A stretch of DNA of 64,000 nucleotides from Nitrospira sp. BO4 (GCA_030144965.1 JAMPUU010000007.1:186001-250000), one strand, 5' to 3'; positions 51,964 to 61,485 are shown, counted from the stretch's first letter. The notes: generated from the sequence alone by a model not told the origin. Numbers and translations: made by a program.

Positions 51964-52712
51964 GCCGTGACATCATGGGTGAGATAGCTCACAAGTCATT
52001 AGATTGTTGAGGCTCTTCAAGGGTAGTTGTGGAGCATCATAGGAGGGGTATACAAGACATCTATACGGGTGGTCCGGATGGTGTCCCAGATTATCAGATT
52101 CGATATCGAATTCAGATAAAGATTAAACATTGTATTCATTATCCATGAGCATATAACGGACTAAAAATCACCCAGGATCGAAATGCCGAATCCTGCCTAC
52201 GCATCCCCACAACAAACCAACCTCTCCGCAGCGTAAAAAAATCGATATCGAACTCCGCAAAAGTCAATAAGTTTGCTTATCTTCATATTGATCAACCATA
52301 AGTTATGAACAAGTATTTCGAATAGAACAAATGATTGACTCAAATGATGATCGAGTGCCTTTATTGCACCAATCACAACGCAATGCTAATTTACTATATA
52401 TACCAACACTTTACGCCATAAATTCGATATCGAATTCCTGCAGGCAATGGTCCTTGTGCAAAGTTTCATGAAATCGATATCGAATTTCTCGATACTAGCG
52501 TTCCCAGTATGGAAGTAGTTACAAGGTGTAGTCGCGATCAAGGATGTGTATTTTATCGGCTGACCAGGCAATTGGAATAAGAGAAAAGATATCACTCTAT
52601 GTAGAATAATAAGAAAATGTGTTGTCAGATCGGGTCGACCTGCATCATTTCTTTGAGACGCTCGGGAAGTAATTAGGAAAGGAAGAGGGATGGGTGTCGG
52701 CTAGAGAGACGG
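51964..52712. other. Non-coding, AT-rich region: centromere/partition candidate
   Basis: This ~750-base stretch (the whole gap is 51814-52712) has no supported gene and is much richer in A+T than its surroundings. It holds four copies of the palindrome TCGATATCGA, at 52101-52110 (within ATTCGATATCGAAT), 52242-52251, 52424-52433 (within AATTCGATATCGAATT) and 52474-52483. Three are followed by AAT or AAC. Palindromes of ~14-16 bases repeated next to parAB are what parS centromeres look like. A role in replication of a second origin or repression of the HTH gene at 52713-53396 is also possible. Confidence 0.6.
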
Positions 52713-53396
52713 TTAGTAGTCAGTCCAGTCCGGAAATCGAGAGTGAATGCGCCATTTTCCAGTCAATCGAATATACGCTAAATACTGAAACACCTTCTCC
52801 CTCGTGCCATCGGGGAGGACAAACCCTGATTTTTGAAGGTCGAGACAGGTTTGTTCAACTTCTTCATGAAGCTCACGCCTGCCCTTGGCATCCATCGTGC
52901 GAATCTGTTGGTCTAACACTACTAAATCTTCGGCAGTGAACTGATCGAGACGATGGGCCATTTCCATCGGGGATAATTGAGATCCGACTAGGGGCTGTAG
53001 CAGCTTCACCTCGAATTGGCCCGTGCTGAATTGCCGAGGTTTGACCGTCATTCGAAGCAGTCCGGCCTTGACCAACTGCTTTCTGGTCTGAAACACATTC
53101 TTCGAGGTCCTCCCAATCCACTGGGCCATTTGTGCAATCGTTGCCCGAACCCGAGATTTTCCTTCGCCCTGACCATGACGGAGAAATTGGAGATAGAGGA
53201 TCTGCTGATGAGCCGGGAGTTGCCGGAACGTCGGATGATCCAGTGTTTGATGGAGCGTCTTGATGTAGTCCATCGGACTAAGGAGCGTCGATACTTGCTC
53301 AAGAACGTCCTCCTCCGGAGCAGTGTCTTCCGCGCCTTCAAACTCTCGTGCAAGCGCTTCTTCATCAAAGGCTTCCGTCTCTTTGTCTATCTCCAT
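52713..53396 (-). CDS. Winged-helix plasmid regulator
   Basis: A 227-residue protein. The start is acidic (EIDKETEAFDEEALAREFEGAED). A winged-helix domain follows: RATIAQMAQWIGRTSKNVFQ and QTRKQLVKAGLLRMTV are its recognition helix and next helix. It resembles replication/maintenance regulators of plasmids. GGGGGTG precedes ATG 53396. A perfect inverted repeat (53413-53431) straddles its promoter and is probably its own operator. The gene is transcribed toward the palindrome cluster, which it could also bind. Confidence 0.65.
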   Translation of the reverse strand: MEIDKETEAFDEEALAREFEGAEDTAPEEDVLEQVSTLLSPMDYIKTLHQTLDHPTFRQLPAHQQILYLQFLRHGQGEGKSRVRATIAQMAQWIGRTSKNVFQTRKQLVKAGLLRMTVKPRQFSTGQFEVKLLQPLVGSQLSPMEMAHRLDQFTAEDLVVLDQQIRTMDAKGRRELHEEVEQTCLDLQKSGFVLPDGTREKVFQYLAYIRLTGKWRIHSRFPDWTDY

Positions 53397-53412
53397 AGCA
53401 CCCCCAGAAACG

Positions 53413-53431
53413 CGCAATATATCACATTGCG
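53413..53431. promoter_or_regulatory. Inverted repeat at promoter of winged-helix gene
   Basis: CGCAAT atatcac ATTGCG, 17 bases before the start of the regulator gene, is the right size and place for autorepression. The divergent recombinase gene starts 214 bases further on. Confidence 0.45.
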
Positions 53432-53644
53432 TATCATACCTCTACGACTGAGTGCAAGTACCTATATTACGATGTCTGCCGAGCCCTCTGTTTTATATGG
53501 GTTCGGGGATTCAGACAATACACGAAGCCACCTTGACCGGTCACTCGGATCGGCGTAGAAGGGATCGATCGCTGGAGCAGGGGAGGGGAGGCCGTTCGAA
53601 CGGTTTCACTGTCCCCCGGTCATGGCATTCGCAAGGGGGACGAG

Positions 53645-54697
53645 ATGACGTCGAACGACCTGATGATCCGCCCGTCGGGGGATCTACCGCCGGGACCGAA
53701 CGAGTGCCCGCATCCCATTGGCCAGATCGACCCGGGAGGGCTCATCCGACTCGACCTCGAGATCACCCGATTCTGTGAGGAGCTGGCCAGACACGGGTAC
53801 GTCCTACCCAGCACGATCAGCACCTATCAGAAACGCCTCCGCTTCTTTCTCCAGTGGCTCAAATCCCTCCCTCCCGCGCCACCCATCCCCTGGTCGATCG
53901 AGCTGATGTATGCCTACCGGTCCCATCTCGCCCAGACGTTTCGATCGCCCCGCGCCATGAACGGCTATCTTGTCGCCCTCCGGCAATTCGGCCTCTCTCT
54001 CAAAACCCTGTACCGACGACCGATTGATCCAGCCGAGTTCATTAAAGGGTGGAAAACCGATCGCGCGCCTCAACGACGGCCGTTGCCGGTCGGCGATGCC
54101 AAACGCTTTCTCGCCCAGCTCGCCACCGATCCACGACAGAGCCGGCTCCAACAGCGCCGGAACGAAGCCATGGGCTATCTCATGCTGAAGACCGGACTCC
54201 GGGAGATTGAGATCAGCCGGGCCACGGTCCAGGACCTCCAGCCGGGAGAACCAGGAAAATATTGGAGGCTCTATGTACACGGAAAGGGGAGGGTGATGGC
54301 GGATACGTGGGTAAAGGTACTGCCCGAAGTCTATACCAAGATCATGGACTATCTCGCCCTCCGGGGGAACAATCTCCCGGGGACCGCACCACTCTTTGCC
54401 ACCACCGCCGCGGCCAAAAAAGATGGGAACCCCCGCAACACCGCCGGCCGAAGTCTGGGCACAAGGAGTATTCAGCTCATTCTCACAGAAGCCTTACTGA
54501 TTGCCGGAGTCAAACAGCAGGGAATTGTCGTGCATAGTCTCCGCCATTCAGCCGCCACCTATGCGACGGTCAATGGAGCCAACCCAACTCAGGTACAGCG
54601 GATGATGCGCCATAAGCACTACGCCACAACGGAACATTACATAAGGGAAGGACAACAGATGATGGAGGGAGCCGAGGGGTCCATCACGCAGATCTAA
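53645..54697 (+). CDS. Tyrosine recombinase (integrase)
   Basis: A 350-residue tyrosine recombinase. The N-terminal SAM-like core-binding domain (ISTYQKRLRFFLQWL ... FRSPRAMNGYLVALRQFG) precedes the catalytic residues: Arg in KTGLREIEI, Lys in VHGKGR, HSLRHSAAT (His-x-x-Arg), His in MRHKHYATTEHYI and the nucleophile Tyr in the same motif. Catalytic set complete. It points into the Qat/higBA island and may have brought it. The recombinase encoded at 61486-62388 points in from the other side. GGGGGA precedes ATG 53645. Confidence 0.9.
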   Translation: MTSNDLMIRPSGDLPPGPNECPHPIGQIDPGGLIRLDLEITRFCEELARHGYVLPSTISTYQKRLRFFLQWLKSLPPAPPIPWSIELMYAYRSHLAQTFRSPRAMNGYLVALRQFGLSLKTLYRRPIDPAEFIKGWKTDRAPQRRPLPVGDAKRFLAQLATDPRQSRLQQRRNEAMGYLMLKTGLREIEISRATVQDLQPGEPGKYWRLYVHGKGRVMADTWVKVLPEVYTKIMDYLALRGNNLPGTAPLFATTAAAKKDGNPRNTAGRSLGTRSIQLILTEALLIAGVKQQGIVVHSLRHSAATYATVNGANPTQVQRMMRHKHYATTEHYIREGQQMMEGAEGSITQI

Positions 54698-54760
54698 TCA
54701 CCCAATCAACCTTTCCTTGGTTTTTGAAGAGCCCTACAATCGCATCGCTTGGAGATTTCT

Positions 54761-55054
54761 ATGGGAAGACGTCCACACTCCACAGCCTCCTCAACAGACC
54801 CGATCAAATCTCTCGAGAACCCATTTGCCAATCTGACCCTCCGACATAAAGTGCTTCCCAAATTCATTTATCACCAGCTCGAATCCGTCAAGATTTTTGA
54901 CCCTGACACTTGCCAGCGTCGTTTTCCTATTCTCGGCCATATCACGATTCATGAAGACTCCTGTCGATACCTCAAGAGTGACCACATGCATCTTAATCTG
55001 TCTGGACAATCAAGAACTGAGGATAGCTGTCCTCACAGATCGAGAACTCAATAA
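54761..55054 (+). CDS. Small hypothetical protein
   Basis: A ~97-residue frame with GGAG before ATG 54761. The sequence (KVLPKFIYHQLESVKIF; RFPILGHITIHEDSCRYL) is plausible but ends in a charged Ser/His tail. No family known. It may be remnant coding DNA at the edge of the island. Confidence 0.35.
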   Translation: MGRRPHSTASSTDPIKSLENPFANLTLRHKVLPKFIYHQLESVKIFDPDTCQRRFPILGHITIHEDSCRYLKSDHMHLNLSGQSRTEDSCPHRSRTQ

Positions 55055-55158
55055 ATCCCGGGAAGGCTGTGGATGAGCTGCATTTTAAAGTGGACTGGTA
55101 TTTTTGCCTTTGGAAGGCGACTAGCGAAAAAGTGCTGCTACAAAACAGAGGAGGAACT

Positions 55159-55902
55159 TCAATTCTCCAATTGTTCCAGATTACGGAGAATCTGTTGTGT
55201 AAGAAATTCTACGTCGAGACCCATAATGCGAGACAGGTTATGCAGGACATCCTGAACATCCGATGGACGTGAGGGGCGACCCTTAGATTGAGTGAAGGGG
55301 CCGTCCGTTTCCGTCAAGATGCGCGCGATCGGAATCTCTTTTAAAAGGGCATGGTGGCGATCACTCTTAAGCATTTCGGCATTGATTGAAAAATAGCAGC
55401 CAAGATCTATGGCTCTTTTTGCCTGCTTGGGACCGCCGGTAAACCAATGCAGTACGACTTTACAGGTGTTTTGGCTGAGATGGGCTTCGATCATATCCAA
55501 AACTGTGGGCGCTGCTCTGAGGCTATGGACAGTCAGGATTTTTTCTCCGGCCAACGAACATTGTTTCAAGATTTTTTCAAAAACCTGTTTCTGGAGATCA
55601 AATGACTTATAAAAATTTGGCCCAGCATCAAGGCCGACCTCCCCAACGTATCGCGCCTGAGGAAGGTATTCCTTCCATAACTCAAATTCATGGGCTCTTT
55701 CTGAAACGAGTTGCGGGTGAAGACCCAGAGCGACCCGTATATGTTTTGTAACACTGGCAAGGTTGCGATTGCGTGGCCATGCCTTCGGTGTTGTCGTCAC
55801 GGTAAGCGTGTGAATACCTTTTAGTTCACATTCGGAAATCAAAGATTCGAAATCAGGATACAGGTCGAGGTGACAGTGAAAATCGACTAAATTCGTAATC
55901 AT
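55159..55902 (-). CDS. qatD: QatD (TatD-family nuclease) of the Qat defence system
   Basis: A 247-residue TatD-type metal-dependent hydrolase. Signature residues: FHCHLDLY (metal His pair), GLHPQL, YVGEVGLD (Glu), TVHSLR and LHWFTGG (His), and TETDGPF (Asp). TatD enzymes are Mg-dependent DNases. In Qat systems, QatD lies last of four genes and is needed for phage defence. Here it follows qatC by 14 bases in the same order qatA-B-C-D. Weak ribosome site, so translation may be coupled. Confidence 0.88.
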   Translation of the reverse strand: MITNLVDFHCHLDLYPDFESLISECELKGIHTLTVTTTPKAWPRNRNLASVTKHIRVALGLHPQLVSERAHEFELWKEYLPQARYVGEVGLDAGPNFYKSFDLQKQVFEKILKQCSLAGEKILTVHSLRAAPTVLDMIEAHLSQNTCKVVLHWFTGGPKQAKRAIDLGCYFSINAEMLKSDRHHALLKEIPIARILTETDGPFTQSKGRPSRPSDVQDVLHNLSRIMGLDVEFLTQQILRNLEQLEN

Positions 55903-55916
55903 ATGAGTTGCCCGTA

Positions 55917-57257
55917 TCAGCTAGGGGTGGCTCTTACGCCGGATAACAACGCAGCCACTTCGTTCATGCCTCTTCGATAAACATCAGCCAAGTCGGCCAG
56001 ATTTTGTGGTTGATCGGCCAGAGAACCGGATTTATGGATCAGGATCTTTGCTAAATCAGGATTTTGACGTAGCCTTTGAATGGCTAGTTGGAATGATCTA
56101 ATTTGCTGACCTTCAGCCCGAAGGGTGTCTAAAACATGTGCATTAAGATTGTCGACAGTGTATGTCGTGGGGTCACTAGTAGGTCCTAAAGCGTGCCGTA
56201 GTGCTGCTTTGCGTATGAGACAGGGCAGGCAATAGCCACAATGCTCAATGGCTCGACCTTGCCAGCGACCCTTTGTGGGGGATGAACAAGACAGGGAAGA
56301 GGGGATAGTATCGATTAAGAGCCGTTGATTCCGGCATGCAGCCACCATTTCTCCCTTGGTCTTATTCCAATATGGATTTTCAACCCTGCCGTTAATGCCT
56401 AGGAGTGGAAGCAGTTCGTTCCACCGCTCCATATAGAAAGGATGTGTTGTGCGGGTACTGAGCGCTCCGAGCCGTACTACATCGAGAGGGACATTGAGTG
56501 CAATGAGACCATTTTCTGGCACCTTTAAGACAAAGGGTTGATTAATACCCGTTCCGGCAAAGATTCCGAGCGCAAAGAAAAGAAATGATCTGCCGCGTGT
56601 CGTATTTTCACTTTCGACGCCGCGGATGAGATTTGTGGGGAAGTTAAGCCAAAGACGAAGTCGGCTAAATGGATTCCTCCTGTAACGGCCATTCAATGCG
56701 CTAGCGCACTGGTTTTGTGCATCGCTGGTGGCGCCTTCTCCCGCGTGACTTACAAACAACGGAACCTGGCCTGCTTCTAAGGCATCAATTGCGCCTATGA
56801 GGCTATCAAGTCCCCCGGAGAACAAACTTACACTGTCAAACGGGGGGGTGATTAGGGTGGCCGACCTTCTTGGCACTATGGTAGAAAATCTTACTGGCCG
56901 AGGCCGGAAGCCTATGTCCCATTTGTCGCCTGTTAGAAAGTTAAGCATGCGGGACAACAAGTCAGATGCAGCTGTCCACAATAGCGGGGCACTGACCGGG
57001 ACTACCAGCCGAAACTCGCGTGTCCACGTGTCCTGTGATTCGGTGAATCGAGATATCCTGGTGTCGGCAGCATGCACATGTGCGGCAAGATTGATAAGGT
57101 CTACGCCTATCTCGGAGGGGAAAATGTGTAATCTCTTTAAATCTTGAAGCGCCGTTTGTATATCGAGTGGAAATCGGGTGACGATTTCATCCGGTGCGCT
57201 GGGAGTAGGCGCATTGTCTTGGCGGCCGAGCGTGCCTATCAATAAGTGGCGTCTCAT
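55917..57257 (-). CDS. qatC: QatC (QueC-like ATPase) of the Qat defence system
   Basis: A 446-residue protein with a PP-loop: LFSGGLDSLIGAIDALEAG is the SGGxDS ATP-pyrophosphatase signature. A C-terminal CGYCLPCLIRKAAL cluster is like QueC's zinc site. QueC makes the nucleobase preQ0 for queuosine, and Qat uses a QueC-like protein, probably to modify a protein or nucleotide partner. N-terminal ~130 residues are extra relative to QueC. It overlaps qatB by four bases (ATGA). Confidence 0.88.
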   Translation of the reverse strand: MRRHLLIGTLGRQDNAPTPSAPDEIVTRFPLDIQTALQDLKRLHIFPSEIGVDLINLAAHVHAADTRISRFTESQDTWTREFRLVVPVSAPLLWTAASDLLSRMLNFLTGDKWDIGFRPRPVRFSTIVPRRSATLITPPFDSVSLFSGGLDSLIGAIDALEAGQVPLFVSHAGEGATSDAQNQCASALNGRYRRNPFSRLRLWLNFPTNLIRGVESENTTRGRSFLFFALGIFAGTGINQPFVLKVPENGLIALNVPLDVVRLGALSTRTTHPFYMERWNELLPLLGINGRVENPYWNKTKGEMVAACRNQRLLIDTIPSSLSCSSPTKGRWQGRAIEHCGYCLPCLIRKAALRHALGPTSDPTTYTVDNLNAHVLDTLRAEGQQIRSFQLAIQRLRQNPDLAKILIHKSGSLADQPQNLADLADVYRRGMNEVAALLSGVRATPS

Positions 57258-58138
57258 GCTGATTCGGCCTCTTGTTCACCCAAAGTCTGCAAAATACTGA
57301 ATGCCCTTTCATATATATGGCCTACGAACTGCAGTGTCCGATCAGGAGTTAAAGCTTCCAGTCCCGCTCTTGCCTGTGTTAAGGCATCGGAAACACCTCG
57401 GAAGATGAAATCATGAAGGGCGGCTTGAACACGTTCGAAGGCCTGAATATTAGCTGGAGCAATATTAATCTTCGTTCCGATATCATTGCAAAGGCGAGCT
57501 TCAATTGCATGTGTAGCGTAGAGCTCCAGAACCGTCTGCATCTGATCTACAGTCAATGAGTCCAAATCTGTGATTCCAAATTCAGCCAGATCAACAATCG
57601 TTTCAATGAAGGCGTTACGAGCGATGCCCTCATCGACCGTTCCACCTTCTGGGCAGATGTAATCGGCTAAGCCGAGAAAGATTTCTTCAATTGGGCGACC
57701 TGCAAGATTTTCCAACTGAAGTGCACGTAGGGCTTCATGGACACCATGACTTTTTGCACTCGATAAAAATCCCGCCAATCTCGCGCTGGCTGTCCTGGAT
57801 GAACCCATTCTTTCTGCGGCTTGACGGGAACCTCCTGCCGATGATGAAACATAACCGGAAATGGCACGCCCAAGTTTTGCACGATCGCTCCCACCCGATT
57901 TTGCAAAACCTGTGAAATTTGTACGCGGCATTTGAAACTGGGTTCGGGAGATTGGCGCGGGAGCAGGTCGAGGAAGAGGTGCAGGGGGAACGTCGGGTGG
58001 GCCGCCGTCGCCATCTCCTGAGTTTCCGTCGCCCGGTTGGCCTGCGGCGCCGTCGGGGGAATCTGCATTTCCTCCACCAAGCCAGGTTGGTATTAACGCA
58101 CCGCCTTGTTGCCCGCCGTAAGAATTGGATGTACCCAT
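57254..58138 (-). CDS. qatB: QatB of the Qat defence system
   Basis: A 294-residue protein. It begins MGTSNSYGGQQGG, with a Gly/Pro/Asp-rich linker and a KAP-linked helical domain (GRAISGYVSSSAGGSRQAAERMG). The N-terminal MGTS..YGG pattern and its place between a KAP ATPase and a QueC-like protein match QatB, whose N terminus is thought to be modified by QatC. This last point is from the literature as I recall it, not from the sequence. Overlap with qatA by one base. Confidence 0.82.
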   Translation of the reverse strand: MGTSNSYGGQQGGALIPTWLGGGNADSPDGAAGQPGDGNSGDGDGGPPDVPPAPLPRPAPAPISRTQFQMPRTNFTGFAKSGGSDRAKLGRAISGYVSSSAGGSRQAAERMGSSRTASARLAGFLSSAKSHGVHEALRALQLENLAGRPIEEIFLGLADYICPEGGTVDEGIARNAFIETIVDLAEFGITDLDSLTVDQMQTVLELYATHAIEARLCNDIGTKINIAPANIQAFERVQAALHDFIFRGVSDALTQARAGLEALTPDRTLQFVGHIYERAFSILQTLGEQEAESA

Positions 58139-60054
58139 CAGCGGTTTCCTTTTGGCAGCTGTTTCACTCCGCTGGCGGCTGCCCTGAGCAAGGCGTTATT
58201 ACCTATCTTTGACCATCCATCCAGTAGTTTCGCGAACCTCGCGGCGGGGGCAGCGTTTGAAACAACCGCATCCCATCCAGCAACGGCCCACGGCCCTAAT
58301 TTTTCAGCAGGCAATCCTTCCAAAAAATCTACGAGATTGTCCTGTAATTCAGGATGGCTCTTAACAAGAACTGTGAGGCCCGGAATCCCTGCAGGTTCCG
58401 TGTCAAACTTTGCCTCATTGATAATGCGGCTCCTGACGGCTTCAAATAGTTGCGCAGCCTCCGGTGGAGCCAAACGTTTAAGTTCGAGATCGAGTGTTTG
58501 AACCGACATCTTAGTGCCAAACAACCGCTCCGCGACTGTCGCGAGATGCCCGAGGGCGGTTGCTGAACCAAAATAATCTTTCTTGTCTTTGGTGACGAAA
58601 AGGTAGGGGCGGAGGTCCACGCCCGAGAGCGAGGGTTTGATTGATGACCAGGAATGGATCACTTTGGAAGCGATCCATTCTGCTATAAGGGGATTTTCTG
58701 AAAGTGGCACCACTTTTAAGTCGGGAGTTTTTTTCTCTTCCTTCTCCTTCAGGCCATCCTTCCCGGCAGGGACGGCTTCCAGCTGCGAGAGTTCCTCGCA
58801 GACTCCGGTGGGGGAAGACGCAGCAGATGTTGCGATCTGTCCGAAAAGCCGGGACAAAAAACATTCTGCCAGCATGAGTTTGGCCAGCACCGGTAAGTTC
58901 ACGTCTCTCCCGAAACCGCGGGCATCTGCCGTGCGCTGTCTTAGTATCAATGTGTTTAGGAAGCGTTTAATTTGCCGAGGATTACCCTTCGTCCCTCCGG
59001 CAAGGGAGGGGCCAATTTGATCAGCTAGTATGAGCGCGTTCTGTGCTTTTCCGGCCTTATCAGCCAGAGTGTTTCTTATAGTCTCGGCATCGATGGGCAA
59101 ACTTTCCCAAGGCTTCTTCAGGCGTTCGCGAGCCGCCTCGATCAATTTGTTGAATGCTGGATCTGACTCTCCCAGTTCAGCGCCGACCAGCAGCAGAGTG
59201 ACATAAATGCGTGTTTCCATTTCTCCGAGAGGAGGAATGCGGAACGGTACCTGGATAAGTTTTTCGAGATAGTTCCTCGCATAGGTCTGGGGGCCTGTTG
59301 AATCGGGCAAATCGGGGAAATGTTTACGCACTGCATATTCGATCATCGCTTCATCTGCTGCGACGACAAAAGCGGTACGCGAAGTAAAAACAAAAAGCCG
59401 GATAGCCTCCAGGGTTTCAATGGCGATATCAGGCAAGCACCGGTCTAAGTCGTCAACGAGGACAACGAGCTGAGTAATTCCGGCCTCCTTCAAAAGGGCA
59501 TCGAAGGCCTTTCTGAACTCGCTGATGTCTTCAGGTATATTGCGAACCTCCGCAGGCCTGAAGAAAGATTTGGCGTCCTCAATTGCTGCGCCAATTTTTT
59601 CGGGATCTTTTCCTGCCTGGGTAAGTGCTCCCAAGATGGCATCGATGTGACCCGGCAATAATATGCCGTGTGCGGCCAGGGCCAAGCCTCCGCCTGCTTT
59701 GGCAACTTTGAGCCAATCTATTCGTTTGTATATGTCCTTAACGGCTGCTGCCGCCTTGGTGAGTGCAGGCCGTTTGTTAATCAGTTCAGTTACTATTCCC
59801 TCGATGAGGGCGATCTTGGCATCTTCGAATCCTTGAAAGCGCCAGCCATTGAATTTTATGCAAAGAACATCCTTTGTTCCCTCGAGACTGGCTTCAATCA
59901 TCTCAAGAACACTAGACTTCCCTGCCCCCCAGTCACCGTGAACGCCGACCGTAACTGGATGGTCAGGTCTTTCTCTGAGTAATTTTACAATCGTAGTGGC
60001 TATTGCCTCATTGTTGAGGAGATCCACTTTCGTCTCGTTATCACTCAACAGCAT
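58138..60054 (-). CDS. qatA: QatA (KAP-family P-loop ATPase) of the Qat defence system
   Basis: A 638-residue KAP ATPase. Walker A is GVHGDWGAGKSSVLE near residue 40, and Walker B LVVLVDDLDRCLPD is followed by ETLEAIRLFVF. The helical middle and the C-terminal part are as long as in QatA. KAP ATPases are large P-loop proteins often tied to the membrane, but no obvious span is seen here. It is the first gene of the qatABCD operon and probably the ATP-driven sensor or effector. ATG 60054; 162 bases of promoter gap precede it. Confidence 0.9.
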   Translation of the reverse strand: MLLSDNETKVDLLNNEAIATTIVKLLRERPDHPVTVGVHGDWGAGKSSVLEMIEASLEGTKDVLCIKFNGWRFQGFEDAKIALIEGIVTELINKRPALTKAAAAVKDIYKRIDWLKVAKAGGGLALAAHGILLPGHIDAILGALTQAGKDPEKIGAAIEDAKSFFRPAEVRNIPEDISEFRKAFDALLKEAGITQLVVLVDDLDRCLPDIAIETLEAIRLFVFTSRTAFVVAADEAMIEYAVRKHFPDLPDSTGPQTYARNYLEKLIQVPFRIPPLGEMETRIYVTLLLVGAELGESDPAFNKLIEAARERLKKPWESLPIDAETIRNTLADKAGKAQNALILADQIGPSLAGGTKGNPRQIKRFLNTLILRQRTADARGFGRDVNLPVLAKLMLAECFLSRLFGQIATSAASSPTGVCEELSQLEAVPAGKDGLKEKEEKKTPDLKVVPLSENPLIAEWIASKVIHSWSSIKPSLSGVDLRPYLFVTKDKKDYFGSATALGHLATVAERLFGTKMSVQTLDLELKRLAPPEAAQLFEAVRSRIINEAKFDTEPAGIPGLTVLVKSHPELQDNLVDFLEGLPAEKLGPWAVAGWDAVVSNAAPAARFAKLLDGWSKIGNNALLRAAASGVKQLPKGNR

Positions 60055-60216
60055 ATTTCCATCCTATGGTTTTTAGAGGAATGCGTAGTGATATCCGGGA
60101 AACGGAGGTATGTCAAAAGGACGCGTAGATAGCCTCTTCTCCAGGGGAGTCCAGCCTGCATGCAAGACGGCCGCTGGTCAGATCGCCCCTTTGCGATAAT
60201 CTAAACATGATGCCGC

Positions 60217-60450
60217 TTAACGCCCTTCTTCTGACCGAGTCTGCCCCCGTTTATATCCGGCCGCATAGGCGTCCGGAAGGGCCGAAATGTCGCTGGCCAC
60301 TATGTCAATGAGGTATCCCATGCCGGCGGGCGACAAGTGCAGGGTTGCGTTGTCATCCTTGGCTAGAAAGCCTAGCTGGAGACACTCTTCTTGCCTGCCG
60401 ATGCGCCCGATCAATTGCGCGATCGTCTTGTGGTGATCCTCACCGTACAT
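60217..60450 (-). CDS. Small hypothetical protein upstream of qat
   Basis: A 77-residue protein with AGGAG ~13 bases before ATG 60450. It starts MYGEDHHKTIAQLIGRIGRQ and includes a winged-helix-like stretch (EECLQLGFLAKDDNATLHLS), so a small regulator is possible. It lies between higBA and qatA on the same strand. Unknown family. Confidence 0.5.
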   Translation of the reverse strand: MYGEDHHKTIAQLIGRIGRQEECLQLGFLAKDDNATLHLSPAGMGYLIDIVASDISALPDAYAAGYKRGQTRSEEGR

Positions 60451-60510
60451 GATTTGGCTCTTTCTCCTGGAAACTCCATTCAGAGATAAATAACAGCTCC
60501 CTGAAAAACG

Positions 60511-60849
60511 TCAAACGGTTTGGTGTTCGTCATTGTTCTTCTGCCTGATACGGACAAGACCGCCCTTGTCGCCGCGTTGTTTAAAGCGGGCGTAAAATTC
60601 GAGTTCTCCGCCCAGAGCCTGCACATATTCACGGAGCGTGGAAATCCGCATGTCGTCGCGATTTTCAAGGCGGGAGACGGCGGCCTGTTTGAGGCCAAGA
60701 GCTTCGGCTGTTGACTGCTGGGAGCGGTCGCGCGCACGGCGCAGCTCCTGAAGGGTCATTTCCTCAGCAAGAATCTCTGCTGCGCGCGCGTGGATGGCCT
60801 TGCGACGTTTTTTCGGTAGGGAGGTCATAAATTCTTTGTGGGTTGTCAT
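60511..60849 (-). CDS. higA: HigA-type antitoxin (XRE HTH)
   Basis: A 112-residue antitoxin: LQELRRARDRSQQSTAEALG and LKQAAVSRLENRDDMRISTL are the HTH, followed by YVQALGGELEFYARF. The N-terminal ~30 residues are a basic arm. The type is the HigA/MqsA-like XRE class. It overlaps the toxin stop by four bases (ATGA), giving the toxin-first order typical of higBA. The pair presumably represses its promoter at 61256-61288. Confidence 0.85.
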   Translation of the reverse strand: MTTHKEFMTSLPKKRRKAIHARAAEILAEEMTLQELRRARDRSQQSTAEALGLKQAAVSRLENRDDMRISTLREYVQALGGELEFYARFKQRGDKGGLVRIRQKNNDEHQTV

Positions 60850-61226
60850 CGTTTCTTCTCCTTATCTTTTTTCTTGTTCTTTTGCATCTCCTGCAGATGC
60901 AAACTGAACTCCTGGTCTGCAAGAGGAACATTCCGGCGGTACCAGCGCTCGTCCCCTGTTTTCGCGCCGCCGAGGAGCAGGACCGCGCGGCGGTCGGGAT
61001 CAAAGGCAAACAGTATTCGCACCGGATCGCCTTTGAACTGGACTCGCAACTCCTTCATGTTCTGGTGCGTGGAGCCCTTAATGTGATCAACCCGGGGCCT
61101 TCCCAAATTAGGCCCCATTGTCTTCAGCACCTCCAGATTAGCGAGAACTTCGTTTTGCAATTCCTCGCCGCATTTTCCAAACCAGGCGCTGTAGGGCGGC
61201 CGGTAAATAATCGTCCATTCTTTCAT
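60846..61226 (-). CDS. higB: HigB-type toxin (RelE/Gp49-like)
   Basis: A 126-residue toxin. IIYRPPYSAWFGKC, GRPRVDHIKGSTHQNMKELRV and PVRILFAFDPDRRAVLLLGG match the phage-derived Gp49/HigB-like RelE superfamily of ribosome-dependent mRNA nucleases. The Lys-rich tail (QKNKKKDKEKKR) is longer than usual. It is the first gene of the operon with higA. In a plasmid it stabilises the replicon by post-segregational killing; inside a defence island it could also act against phage. Confidence 0.85.
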   Translation of the reverse strand: MKEWTIIYRPPYSAWFGKCGEELQNEVLANLEVLKTMGPNLGRPRVDHIKGSTHQNMKELRVQFKGDPVRILFAFDPDRRAVLLLGGAKTGDERWYRRNVPLADQEFSLHLQEMQKNKKKDKEKKR

Positions 61227-61255
61227 CCAGCTTCGCGCTGCCTCACTTTCATGAT

Positions 61256-61288
61256 ATTACACAAAGGTTATTATTACCTTAATGTAAT
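61256..61288. promoter_or_regulatory. Nested palindromic operator of higBA
   Basis: Outer arms ATTACA ... TGTAAT enclose inner arms AAGGT ... ACCTT, all centred on TATTATT, ~30 bases before the toxin start. This is the position and shape of a higBA autorepression site. Confidence 0.65.
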
Positions 61289-61485
61289 AGTGTGTCAAGA
61301 TCCCCTTTAGAACCTCTGCCGATCTTCAATTTTTGCTTTAGATAAAACCAAAATAGAGAACGGTTGAAAATCAAAGACTTCTATTAAAACTCGCCCTGCT
61401 ATTTCTGGTTTTGGAAGAGACGGAGGAAAAGCGGAAATAGAGAATTAGAGACGTGAACAACCCATTCACCAAGGAATATCCAGCA

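Noticed and set aside
54713..61476. Inverted TTCCTTGGT as island end repeats
   Set aside because: Only nine bases; may be chance, kept only as a remark in the island finding.
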